Program-made: the position numbers and the translations under genes
NCBI RefSeq assembly: GCF_017498565.1
Contig: NZ_CP071794.1
Coordinates: 1,426,001 to 1,490,000 of the forward strand
Length of the DNA: 64,000 nt
Direction of reading: 5' to 3'
Origin: Parasphingorhabdus cellanae
GTDB taxonomy: Bacteria > Pseudomonadota > Alphaproteobacteria > Sphingomonadales > Sphingomonadaceae
Notes under the pieces: model-generated
What the model was told of the DNA's origin: nothing
Database searches by the model: none
Seen by the model: only the letters and a program-made list of their open reading frames with translations
Part shown: piece after piece, positions 35,141 to 44,124 of the stretch
Layout: each line of letters begins with the position of its first letter
Position numbering within the stretch: the first letter of the stretch is position 1

Positions 35141-36118
35141 TCATTTTTTGGGGATTAGCCAACGCATCAAATTGACAAACAAATTGGCATTGTCATTCTC
35201 CGGATTGCTAATGGTAACATACACTTTTTCTTTTGTGTCAAATGTAAAAATGAAGTTGCGAAACATGCCTTGGTCACCGCTGGCAACTACGCGACCCTTT
35301 CCATAGTTGAAACCGATTAAACCGGCGTAATTATCAGATTCTTCGAAAAAACTATGAGAATCTGGGCTAACCGTCCCTTGTGCGTGGTTCTGGGAACCCT
35401 TGGGGAAGCGGAGAATTACATCTTCTTGCTTCCGAAAAATGGCTGCGCCGCAAAGATAGTCCACTCGATTTACAGGCAAGCCTTCGATCAAGGCAGGATG
35501 ATTGGAGTTAACCAATCCTTGAACTGGAGACATGCCAAAGAAGTGCGAACATCTCCCTGCATCTGGATCATTGAAGCTTGGAGCACTTTCGTGCCAGATA
35601 TAGCCGTCGGCAAATTTTACCCCCAAAGCGTCGAGCAAAGGGCGAGCGCCACTACCATTCGGAAAATGGCTAAGCGTAAGAAACAACGACCCACCTCCAT
35701 CTATCCAACGAACGATAGCTTCAACCTCTTTAGCAGAAAGTGGAGATTGCCAGAGATTTTCGCCACTGGGCAGTTTGACTTTATTGTTTGGCAATCCATG
35801 GACGATCAAAATTTCAGTCTCATCCAGTACACTATCAAGTGGCTGATCGGCATAGGATATCTTAAAGCCGTCTTTCTGCAATATATCCAACATCGCTCGA
35901 GCGCCGGATGCCTCCCTACTTTTCGAGTAGATTGTGTTGTGATATCGGTCGATTAGCACGCGTGTCTTGTGCTGATTTTGCAATGGATTAAAGTTGTGAA
36001 CAAATTCACTATCTTCAATCGCGTCGGTTACTTCCATCTTTTTTGCATGAAGTGCCGAGTTTTCGACAACAAAAAAGATGATAGATAAAATTATGACTGA
36101 TAGTTTATGACAGTGCAT
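35141..36118 (-). CDS. Exported DUF4350/GATase-like protein
   Basis: 325 aa from the ATG at 36118, which follows GAGGAAAA. A signal peptide (IILSIIFFVVENSALHA) opens it. The body resembles class I glutamine-amidotransferase-like/DUF4350 folds: VLIDRYHNTIYSKS, the beta-strand EILIVHGLP, WIDGGGSLFLTLSHFP and a late GKGRVVASGDQGMFRN. No catalytic Cys is evident at the nucleophile-elbow position, so a binding or structural role is more likely than amidotransfer. It is an isolated gene in AT-rich DNA. The family assignment is tentative. Confidence 0.6.
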   Translation of the reverse strand: MHCHKLSVIILSIIFFVVENSALHAKKMEVTDAIEDSEFVHNFNPLQNQHKTRVLIDRYHNTIYSKSREASGARAMLDILQKDGFKISYADQPLDSVLDETEILIVHGLPNNKVKLPSGENLWQSPLSAKEVEAIVRWIDGGGSLFLTLSHFPNGSGARPLLDALGVKFADGYIWHESAPSFNDPDAGRCSHFFGMSPVQGLVNSNHPALIEGLPVNRVDYLCGAAIFRKQEDVILRFPKGSQNHAQGTVSPDSHSFFEESDNYAGLIGFNYGKGRVVASGDQGMFRNFIFTFDTKEKVYVTISNPENDNANLFVNLMRWLIPKK

Positions 36119-36139
36119 ACTCGTTTTCCTCGCGAACAA

Positions 36140-36798
36140 CTACGCCCAAACGGTCGGATTCTGAACTCTGAACACAGACATTTCATCCTCTGGTTTATCG
36201 AAAGTAATTTCCTATATCAATGACATCGACGAAGTGGCGAAGCAATGACACGTTCACACCCCTAACCGGCATTCCAATGAAAGCTTCTTGATGTGCCGCC
36301 GATAGGTTTGGCAAGTTTGCATTTGTCACTTTGAGCATCAAAGAAATGCTTACTTTCTGGACGAAGTAGACATGATTGCTATGAGCGTCAACGCAGCCAC
36401 CAGATGATCTCTACCTGACCGAGACTTGCATGCCAATATTACCTCGCTTCGTTTGCGCGGCATTACATCGGTTAACAATAACCAAGCGATTTCCCCGGCT
36501 ACTGTTGGAGAAATACAACATGTTGGCTGTTTATCGCAAGAGTACAGCAACTGGTGCACGTGCAGGTTTCACATCAGCTCTATTTAACTCAAGGGCCGAT
36601 AAGTAAAGTCTCGCGGGAGTACCAAACGACACTTCATCTTCACTTTGGGGTTTTTTATCACGTATCTGTCGAAATATGCTTGGTCTATTCCAGTTCACGC
36701 TACATCGAACCCGTATTCCCCTTTTAAATTGTAAGCTTGGGCACTGAATATAAAGAGATCTATACTCGGCAAGACAACTGAATAATGGCTACTAAAAT
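36140..36798. other. Interval with no recognisable gene
   Basis: AT-rich intergenic DNA between a minus-strand and a plus-strand gene. Short frames on both strands show no domain or ribosome binding site. Promoters for both neighbours are expected here. Confidence 0.4.
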
Positions 36799-37815
36799 AT
36801 GCAAGAGACCGAAAAAACAATCGAGTTTGATTCTGATGGAGTGCATTTGACGGGCACTTTGGAGTTACCAATAGTTGCACGTCCACGAGGTTCAATTTTG
36901 TTACTTTCCGGTTCCGGACCGCAGGACAGGGATGAAACAATTGCCGGAAAACGGCCATTTCGAGTGCTATCAAAAGCGCTGGTTCATGAGGGTTTTTATG
37001 TTTTTCGCTGGGATGACCGCGGTGTCGGTGAGTCTGCGGGAAATTATCAAGCCGCCTCGGCATCAGAGCTTGCAGCAGATGTAGTAAGAGCGATGAATCG
37101 CCTCGTCGATGAAACAAAGTTTGAACGACAAATACTTCTTGGCCATAGTCAGGGAACAATCATTGCGGCAAATGTGGCTGTCAATTACCCGGCAAAGGTG
37201 GCTGGTATTGGGCTACTTGCAGGCATCGGATTGCCTGGACGGCAAGCGTTATTAATGCAACACGAAATGGTCTGCCGTTCCGAAGCATGGCCTGAGGATG
37301 AAATTGCGGTTAGCACCCAGCAAAAGGCAAGTTTGTTCGATATATTAATTGCGGCTTGTGAAGACCGGCTAACATCGCGATTAGATAGAGATAAATCACA
37401 ATCTCTGGAAGAAAAACTGCTTGCAGTTTTGCTAGATGGTATACCGATCTCGATGTTCACTCCTTCAGAACAGCAAGATATCCGCTACATTGTCAATGAC
37501 TTGATGGAATGGGAATGGCGCTTCCTTCTCTCGACTGACCCTGCAGATGACCTCAGTAAAATTGATTGCCCCATTTTTGCGATGACTGGCGATAAAGATA
37601 TGCAAGTTGACGCAGTTTCTAACATCGATGCCATAAAAAAGGCATGCTTTCATGGACGGGCTTTGGATGTACAAACTGAGGTTCTCGAAGATCACAACCA
37701 TCTTTTTCAGCAAACGAAAGTCGGCGCTTTGTCAAACTATGATTCTCTGGGTGAACCGTTTTCGACAATCGCCCTGTCACGTATTGTAGAGTGGTTATCC
37801 CAAGTGCAATCATGA
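36799..37815 (+). CDS. Alpha/beta hydrolase, serine esterase-like
   Basis: 338 aa, no signal peptide. Markers are LLSGSGPQDRDETIAGKRPF (oxyanion side), WDDRGVGES, the nucleophile elbow LGHSQGT, Asp in MTGDKDMQV and His in EDHNHLFQQ. This set resembles the cytoplasmic YfhR/peptidase S9-like esterase group. It is a stand-alone gene, and the substrate is unknown. Confidence 0.87.
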   Translation: MQETEKTIEFDSDGVHLTGTLELPIVARPRGSILLLSGSGPQDRDETIAGKRPFRVLSKALVHEGFYVFRWDDRGVGESAGNYQAASASELAADVVRAMNRLVDETKFERQILLGHSQGTIIAANVAVNYPAKVAGIGLLAGIGLPGRQALLMQHEMVCRSEAWPEDEIAVSTQQKASLFDILIAACEDRLTSRLDRDKSQSLEEKLLAVLLDGIPISMFTPSEQQDIRYIVNDLMEWEWRFLLSTDPADDLSKIDCPIFAMTGDKDMQVDAVSNIDAIKKACFHGRALDVQTEVLEDHNHLFQQTKVGALSNYDSLGEPFSTIALSRIVEWLSQVQS

Positions 37816-38068
37816 CTTTTACGATCAGACAGATCATGGCATTCTCCCTTTTGGGCGCTGACGCTTCGCCAAATCTTTCAACTAAGGCGATCAGAATGCT
37901 CACCGTCATTGACGAATATGGCCGGGAGTGTCTGGCTATCCATGTCCAGCGCATAGCTTTGACTGCCGCGCTCTGACTTAATAGCTGGACCACTAAATCG
38001 GGCAGGTCACCAAAGCTTAGAAACTTACGTTCAAATCTCAGTTTGTTTTCTCGAATTATTTACGGCTC

Positions 38069-39189
38069 TCAAGGTTTACATAGGGTCGAATCCAGGAACT
38101 GATAGGACAGTTGATTCACGACTTTTTTGATATTTTGAGTGGTATTGCTCGTGACCGAGATAATAGTATCATGATCAGGAAAGTAACGAAGCTTTGAGCT
38201 ATAACCCAAGATACTGCCACCATGCTCCACAACGTAAGTCTTGCATCCCAAAACATCCAGTTCACCAACAAACCACCCATATGCGTAATTCGGCGGAACT
38301 CCTCCTTGCTGTGCTACACTATCGGGTAATGATACTCTAGGTTTTGTCATTTTTCTGAAAATACGGCCTGAAGAATCTTTTCCTGTGATCAAATGTTGCA
38401 TCCATTTTGCCATATCGTCTGCTGAGGAATATATGGATCCCGCTGCGAACCGCGCCATCGGTGAGACACGGGGTAAACCGGAGTAACTCCCATCTTTCGT
38501 TAAATAGTAAGGTAACGCAAGGTGTGAAACTATCTCATACCGCTCTTCGTGGCCCGTTTTCGATAGTTCAGCGGGTTTTGCAATATACGCGTTAACAAGT
38601 TTCAGATATGATTGTCCCGAAACCTGTTCTGCAATCAAACCGAGAACAACAAAATTTGCATTGCTATATCCCCATTTTGAGCCGGGACTGAATGCAAGAG
38701 GTCTGTTTGCAAAAAGCCTTACGAGTTCATCAGGCGATTCAATAGCGGCTCGAAGGTGTTCAAACTGTTTTCCGTCAGGAAAATGATGCAGGCCGGAAGT
38801 GTGACTGAGCAGATGGTGAATTGTTATCTTCTCTGAGCCGATGATATTCTGGTCCGGCAACCACTTCTTGATGCTGTCGGTTAAGGATAATTTCTTCTGT
38901 GACTCAAGCTCAAGAATTATCATAGCTGTTACGGTTTTGTGACAGATCCGATCCTAAACCTTGTCCTTTTGTCAATGTAAATATTCCAGTTTGCATTCGC
39001 CATGCCCTGGTAGCGGCTGAATACCCGAGTTCCTTTTTTATAGACGACTGCTGCGCCATGTAAACTCATCTCATTTTTAGCCGCAACGTCACGTTCGACC
39101 CGTTGCCGTGCAGCCGCAGTATGCACAGACCCAATAGTCAAAACTGCCCAGCAAACTAATGTAATGCTGGTAGGAAGATTCATGGCCAC
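38069..39189 (-). pseudogene. Serine beta-lactamase-like hydrolase, frameshifted
   Basis: Two overlapping-phase frames together make one penicillin-binding/class C-like hydrolase. The upstream part (38929-39189) has a signal peptide and ends in RIGSVTKP with the Ser-x-x-Lys motif, then TAA. The downstream part (38069 to about 38935) resumes with VTAMIILELESQKKLSLTDS and carries YSN (WGYSNANF) and HGG (VEHGGSILGY). A -1 shift, or one lost base, at about 38934 restores a full gene of about 370 aa. The disruption is recent, because the rest is intact. It is a serine peptidase or esterase of the beta-lactamase superfamily rather than a proven beta-lactamase. Confidence 0.8.
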
Positions 39190-39261
39190 CTTGATATCGG
39201 TTAGTTGTTTGCATTTTGCTGTATTAGTACACTAATACTGATTGGGCAAGTATAGTGCGTT

Positions 39262-39852
39262 CTACGAGCAAAAGGCAGGATTGCGGTCGATCTGAAAAGG
39301 CCACTGATTTTTTGACGCTGAATTTTTCTCAATCAAGATATTCTTTGCCACGGGAAATCGAATTTTTTCCCGATAGGTTTTGAACGCGTAGCGCGATGTA
39401 GAGAACTTCTGTTTTGACGCAAATATGGTGTCGGTTTGCAACCCCATATGCAAGAAGCCAATATCGACTATTTCTGCCAGAAAGAAACAAACCTTAGTGA
39501 GGAAAATAGGGGCTGCATAGAACACTTGTACGAAGGAAATACCGTTGTTTGAACTCCGGTTTAGATCAATCAAAAACTGCCTCATAAAAAACGTACTCAA
39601 CGAGTTTAGTTGACCAAACCAATGCAAATCTTTTAAATCTTGTTGGCTAAATGGATCGAATTCAATACTGCCACTCAACATCTGCAGAAGCTCGTTTGGC
39701 TTTGGCCGATCAAAAGGGGACCGGGAAAGTTTACAACAACGCATGAATAGAATGCGCGTCGAGGAAACCAAGCTGTTTTCAAACGCAAGTTTCGATAGCG
39801 GTAATGACGACAATAGGACGCGAAGCGACCATAGGAAATTGGTTTTCTGCAT
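39262..39852 (-). CDS. Hypothetical protein (196 aa)
   Basis: An uninterrupted 196-codon frame in AT-rich DNA with no recognised domain and no clear ribosome binding site. Lys- and Phe-rich segments and one hydrophobic stretch (VFYAAPIFLTKVCFFLAEIV) are visible. It could be a real accessory gene or a chance frame. Confidence 0.35.
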   Translation of the reverse strand: MQKTNFLWSLRVLLSSLPLSKLAFENSLVSSTRILFMRCCKLSRSPFDRPKPNELLQMLSGSIEFDPFSQQDLKDLHWFGQLNSLSTFFMRQFLIDLNRSSNNGISFVQVFYAAPIFLTKVCFFLAEIVDIGFLHMGLQTDTIFASKQKFSTSRYAFKTYREKIRFPVAKNILIEKNSASKNQWPFQIDRNPAFCS

Positions 39853-40026
39853 TCAAAGCGAAACGACAGAGGAGGGGGGAGGTAGTGTCACTGATTCCAA
39901 TATCTAGGATTTTCTGGCTAGCTGGCGGCGCTGCTTTGGGCGGTATACTTACATAAAACCTTAAACAAATTTAGCTTGATCGAAAATTTATCACTTGTTA
40001 TCAAATATCTACGGTTGTCTCGCCCC

Positions 40027-40063
40027 ACTCGTAATCAGTTCCGACAATTACGCGCGCTTTCGG
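40027..40063 (+). repeat. 27-bp direct repeat, copy B, plus GCTTTCGG tail
   Basis: Identical over 40027-40053 to copy A (34993-35019), then two variable bases and GCTTTCGG. It lies about 400 bp upstream of an IS110/IS1111 remnant. Confidence 0.7.
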
Positions 40064-40458
40064 CATGAAGCTGCCACAAGCCTAGCGTCTGCTATGGGCG
40101 CATCTGTGGACGGCGTGCATTTGGCAAGAGTTTTTTATTGGTCATCGCAGCTTGGCTGATAGCGGGCATCTGTTCGGCCTGTTTGGGCGGCGTTCGGATG
40201 CCGCTCGCCATCATGCGTTTCGCGAATTAAGTTCCTAACAAAAGCCCGCACTCTATGGTGCTTGCGCCCAACTGGGTTGTCTTCACTCGTTTAACTACAG
40301 CTTCTGCACGACCTCCTTTGCTCTTACCAAACTCGTTTGCGCCGTCGTGGCGCATTAAACTTATGCGGGCATCAACCGTTGTGGGTTGAACCTCTCACCC
40401 TTCACCGTCAAGGGTCAGAGCAGCCCGCTCACATCCTGAGCGTGTTGATCCGTGGACC

Positions 40459-40581
40459 GCATCCATATTAGAACGAAAGCCGGCCCGCTTGGCGACAGTT
40501 GCCATGGCGAACAAGACAGCCCGCATCATCTGGGCGGTGTTAACGCGCAATGAGCCTTATACGCCGAGAACCGCAGCATAA
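40459..40581 (+). pseudogene. IS110/IS1111-family transposase, C-terminal fragment
   Basis: The frame ending at TAA 40581 reads ILERKPARLATVAMANK followed by TARIIWAVLTRNEPY. This is the conserved C-terminus of IS110-family transposases (the ...ANKxAR-WA... tail). Nothing upstream of about 40459 continues the similarity, so the body of the transposase is lost. Confidence 0.75.
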
Positions 40582-40810
40582 AGAGCATCAACACTTAATA
40601 AAACAGGAGTAGAGCAATCAGTTTACAAGGACGATGAGAGTGATGGCAAACCGGTTAGACCGGGAACTCAGACACCCCGACTAGTGTCCAGGACATCAAT
40701 AGTCCGAAAAGCGGAATGGGACTGTGTTCGCGCAAACCATCAGGGCCAGTGGCTAGATAAATAATCTGCGCCACATCAACAGGCCGGACACAGGACCGTA
40801 TCTAACTTAG
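40582..40810 (+). mobile_element. Non-coding 3' end of the IS110/IS1111 remnant
   Basis: The sequence downstream of the transposase stop has several small dyads (CCGG-TTAGA-CCGG at about 40651-40664; GACAC...GTGTC at about 40672-40689). In IS110-family elements the long non-coding end encodes the guide (bridge/seek) RNA; in the IS1111 group it lies downstream of the transposase. This stretch may be a remnant of that region. The end of the element is not defined. Confidence 0.4.
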
Positions 40811-40893
40811 GTCAAATCACTCGAATAATCCTTGCAATGAGGGAGCCATCCACACAGGACACTAGGTGACTGGGCAGTTGTGCCAATTGTGAT

Positions 40894-41835
40894 CTAACCA
40901 CACTCACCTTTTCGTCTTTGCCACATTCGCCCATCAATTGCCGAGAGCCCCAGTCCAATGATGAACATGCCAATGATATGGGTCGCACGGAGGCTTTCAC
41001 CCAACAGGCCTGTACCCAATATGATGGCAGTGACCGGAATTAGAAAGGTAACGAGTAGCAGGTTTGTCGCCCCTGACGACGATAGAAGTCGAAAGTAGAG
41101 GATATACGCCAACGAAGTCGACAATGCAGCCAATCCAAACACGCTCGCCCAGACTGTGATGGACGGAATTGCAAGGGAAAGCGGATCATCCACAAACATT
41201 GAAACGGGCATTAGGAGGGTCGCCGACGCGCTAACTTGTCCCGCGGCAATCACCACAGGATCTATTTTCATGTCATTGAACCGCCGACCGTAGACACCGG
41301 CAAAAGCGTAGGAAAGCGCGGCGACCAACACAGCTAGTTGCGCATATACGGCAATTCCCAAACCCGACAACGCGGAGGGGCCGATCAAGATGATCACCCC
41401 GATCAATCCCGTCACAACGCCGGTATATTTGAGCAGTGTTGCTCTTTCATCCGCAAGGAACATGCTCGCGACAACCACCGTAAACAATGGTGTGGTTGCA
41501 TTCAATATGGACGCAATTCCTGAGGCTATTTGAGTAGTCTGCCCCCACACAATGAGAGTGAAGGGAATGACGTTGTTTAGTATCCCCATGACCGTAAAAG
41601 CGCGCCATACGGAACTCGAGATCGGTATCTTGCGCCCGCTTATTAGAATATAGAGCCACAAGATAGCAGCAGCGAAAAACACCAGAAGCGCAACGAGGGT
41701 CAACGGTGGAATCGCCTCCAATGCGACCTCTACGAAAAAGAAGGAACCACCCCAGAGAACAGATAGTGCCAGCAGCATTGCCCATTCTCTTTTGCCCATT
41801 GTAGATGCAATAGATTCGTGCAAATCTGCCTCCAT
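40894..41835 (-). CDS. EamA/DMT family transporter
   Basis: 313 aa with ten predicted membrane helices and two EamA repeats, the usual DMT exporter architecture. The first repeat opens LALSVLWGGSFFFVEVAL and the second AVLVAALSYAFAGVYGRRF. The conserved GQTTQIASGIASILNATTPLF and YILYFRLLSSSGAT segments fit. It acts in the inner membrane; the substrate (a small metabolite or amino acid) is unknown. It is a single gene, with a GCTTTCGGGAT repeat 80 bp upstream of its start. Confidence 0.92.
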   Translation of the reverse strand: MEADLHESIASTMGKREWAMLLALSVLWGGSFFFVEVALEAIPPLTLVALLVFFAAAILWLYILISGRKIPISSSVWRAFTVMGILNNVIPFTLIVWGQTTQIASGIASILNATTPLFTVVVASMFLADERATLLKYTGVVTGLIGVIILIGPSALSGLGIAVYAQLAVLVAALSYAFAGVYGRRFNDMKIDPVVIAAGQVSASATLLMPVSMFVDDPLSLAIPSITVWASVFGLAALSTSLAYILYFRLLSSSGATNLLLVTFLIPVTAIILGTGLLGESLRATHIIGMFIIGLGLSAIDGRMWQRRKGECG

Positions 41836-42204
41836 AGGATGATTTGAATTCTCTTAAGCTTTTATGCGCGGCGGGCATCCCGTTTCTTGTGTTCAAATCA
41901 ATCATTGATCTTTCCTAGTGTGCGCTTTCGGGATGTTGCGGACACACTGAATGAATTGTAACGGTTCTCGAACTTCCATAAAGTCAGAGCTTGGCGATGC
42001 CATGAGCTGAACAAGCGCTAGCAATCTTCGCCTTCGGTTGAGAGCGTTGTGAAGTACCGAGTTTAATGGCGCAAACACCATAGAGCGCCGCTGCGCATAT
42101 TCGCCCAATAAAGGACACTTGTATGTTTCGCGTGAACGCTTGAGCGTCTTAATCCACCCTTCGATCAATTTGGAGGGTAGGCATTAATTTTGGCGAGGTT
42201 TGGG
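41836..42204. other. Interval containing repeat copy 41917-41948
   Basis: An 88-codon minus-strand frame (41902-42168) runs through the repeat and has no recognisable domain, so it is not called as a gene. The EamA promoter should be at the left end. Confidence 0.4.
41917..41948 (+). repeat. Dispersed repeat, variant hairpin copy
   Basis: TGTGCGC (41919-41925), the loop TTTCGGGATGTT, then GCGGACA (41938-41944). It differs from the 12121 copy by one base in the left arm and one in the loop, and gains extra pairing potential outside (AGTGTG...CACACT). It supports a family of mobile or REP-like hairpins. Confidence 0.6.
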
Positions 42205-43149
42205 CTAGGTGGCGGTCTGCTGCTCCAGCCAATTCAAAATCGCTTGGTTTGTTTCTTCAGGCCTTTCTTGCTGAATCCAATGACCGCAATCCAGATTGAT
42301 CACCTCCACATTGGGCACAAAATCTGATAGGTTTTCAGACTTCGCGACCGGATCGCGGTCGCCGTAGATCATAAGTGCGGGCTGTTGGATGATCGGATCC
42401 ACGTCCGCCAATAAATGCCAGTTTCGATCAAGGTTTCTGTACCAGTTGATACTGCTTGTGAACCCTGATGTTTCAAAGGCCGAGACGAAAACGGCCAGTT
42501 CTCTGTCGCTCATGACGGGTTCCCCAATGGGCGCTTCCGCTTTGGCGAGATTGATCATCATCATACCGGGCGCAGGCTCTGCAAGGGGCAGGTTCTTGCG
42601 GTACATGTTGCGAAGAAACTGGAATGTATTTTCTTCCAATACGGCGTCTGCGACGCCAAGCTGTCGATTGAAGTGGACAAAATAGAAGTCACTGCCAAAG
42701 ACTTGTTCCATCATCTCAATCCAGGGTTTTTCCCAACGCTCTTGGTAAGGTACGCTCAGATTTATCAGCCTTTTAACACGGCTTGGATGCAATAAGGTCA
42801 GCCCCCAAACGGCCATAGCACCCCAATCATGGCCGACAAAGGTGGCATCTTCGTAACCGTAGTGATCAAGAAGCCCCACAAGATCACCAGATAAATGCTT
42901 TATGTCATAGCCTGTCACTTCGGACGGACGGGATGAATGGCCATAGCCCCGCTGGTTTGGAACGATCACATGGTAGCCCGCTGCAGCAAGGGCTGGCATC
43001 TGATAGCGCCAGGAAAAGGCATGCTCTGGCCAACCATGACAGAGCACAATCGGGTTTCCAGCGTTTTCGAGCCCTGCTTCAAAGACTTCGAGTTCCACAC
43101 CGTTGACAGATATGAAGTTGGGCTTGGGAAAGTCGGCGGGATTAAACAT
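42205..43149 (-). CDS. Epoxide hydrolase-like alpha/beta hydrolase
   Basis: 314 aa, cytoplasmic. Epoxide hydrolase hallmarks are present: HGWPE (38-42), the nucleophile Asp108 in FVGHDWGAMAVW, RGYGHSSRP, Asp264/Asp266 in IYGDRDPV and His290 in DCGHWIQQERPEE. An Asp nucleophile, not Ser, points to epoxide hydrolase, or less likely haloalkane or fluoroacetate dehalogenase. It is divergent from a WYL regulator 87 bp away, with a palindrome between them. Confidence 0.88.
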   Translation of the reverse strand: MFNPADFPKPNFISVNGVELEVFEAGLENAGNPIVLCHGWPEHAFSWRYQMPALAAAGYHVIVPNQRGYGHSSRPSEVTGYDIKHLSGDLVGLLDHYGYEDATFVGHDWGAMAVWGLTLLHPSRVKRLINLSVPYQERWEKPWIEMMEQVFGSDFYFVHFNRQLGVADAVLEENTFQFLRNMYRKNLPLAEPAPGMMMINLAKAEAPIGEPVMSDRELAVFVSAFETSGFTSSINWYRNLDRNWHLLADVDPIIQQPALMIYGDRDPVAKSENLSDFVPNVEVINLDCGHWIQQERPEETNQAILNWLEQQTAT

Positions 43150-43171
43150 GGCATTATCTCCTTGCTGATAG

Positions 43172-43190
43172 GTTTAGCAATTGCCTAAAC
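43172..43190. promoter_or_regulatory. Palindrome between epoxide hydrolase and WYL regulator
   Basis: GTTTAGCAATTGCCTAAAC is a near-perfect dyad (GTTTAG...CTAAAC around AATT). A second weaker element, TGGTGCC...GACACTA, follows at about 43196-43215. Both lie in the 87-bp divergent promoter region and are candidate operators for the WYL regulator. Confidence 0.55.
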
Positions 43191-43236
43191 GCTAATGGTG
43201 CCAAATTCTGACACTATTGAATGCTAGCCTTACGAA

Positions 43237-43956
43237 ATGAATGTTCGTCTCCGACAAGATGCCATTGTGCGCAACCTTCGCCGCAAAAGCAGTTCGACAG
43301 TAGAAGAGTTGGCGGAAGAGGTCGGCGCATCCCGGCGCACAGTCTTGCGCGATATTGGCGCGCTTCGGGATGAAGGCTTTGTCATACACTCTGAACCTGG
43401 ACGTGGCGGCGGCCTGCAACTTGATCCGCAGTCGCTTCAGACCAGCGCCCGGCTCTCGGTTGCTGAGGTTTTTGCACTTCTCATCAGTGTTGCGTCCATG
43501 CGTGCAACTGGAAGCCTGCCCTTTTCAGGTCTCGCAGACGCCGGGCTTGCCAAAATTGAGAAAGCCCTTCCGTCGGACAAAGTCCGAGATTTGCGCCGGT
43601 TTTTGGATTGCTTGTACATCGGGCAACTCTCTCCGCAGGTAGACATATCCGATATGGGAGCGATGGACCCCGCGTTGCTGCGCTCATTCGAGACAGCTTT
43701 TCTTCAGCGACTACATCTGCGTTTTCAGTACTGCGACGCCCAAGGCGCCGTAACGAGCCGACATGTTGAACCGCAAGCCATGCTGATCTTGCCGCCACTC
43801 TGGTATTTGGTGGCCTGGGATCCTGTGCGCGAAGACTTCCGGCATTTTCGAATGGACCGGATCAGCGAACCAGAATATGTTGAAGGGGCAACATTTCGGC
43901 GGCGACTTGTGCAGTTCGAGGATGGCGTCCGTCCAATTCGGCATTTACCAAGTTGA
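43237..43956 (+). CDS. HTH-11/WYL-domain transcriptional regulator
   Basis: 239 aa. The N-terminal DeoR-like helix-turn-helix is at about residues 5-60 (SSTVEELAEEVGASRRTVLRDI). The WYL-type ligand domain is at about 140-235 (LRFQYCDAQGAVTSRHVEPQ; LPPLWYLVAWDPVREDFRHF with RMDRI). It is divergent from the epoxide hydrolase and probably its repressor or activator. The effector is unknown. Confidence 0.88.
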   Translation: MNVRLRQDAIVRNLRRKSSSTVEELAEEVGASRRTVLRDIGALRDEGFVIHSEPGRGGGLQLDPQSLQTSARLSVAEVFALLISVASMRATGSLPFSGLADAGLAKIEKALPSDKVRDLRRFLDCLYIGQLSPQVDISDMGAMDPALLRSFETAFLQRLHLRFQYCDAQGAVTSRHVEPQAMLILPPLWYLVAWDPVREDFRHFRMDRISEPEYVEGATFRRRLVQFEDGVRPIRHLPS

Positions 43957-44124
43957 CCTTCTCACATTGAGCAGCATTTGGCATTGCTTGGTCCAAGCTT
44001 TACGGGCCAATCGGAGTAGTTGAGATTAAAGTAAAATAGGCAGTTCGCGGCTCGTTACAGCCGAGAGCTGTAATTTAATTTCTTGAAAAATATAGCACAT
44101 AAGTTGGGCCTGGATGGATTGGAC

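Noticed and set aside
36695..37159. 154-codon minus-strand frame
   Set aside because: Antisense to the alpha/beta hydrolase at 36799, with no domain.
41902..42168. 88-codon minus-strand frame upstream of EamA
   Set aside because: It runs through a dispersed hairpin repeat and has no recognisable domain.
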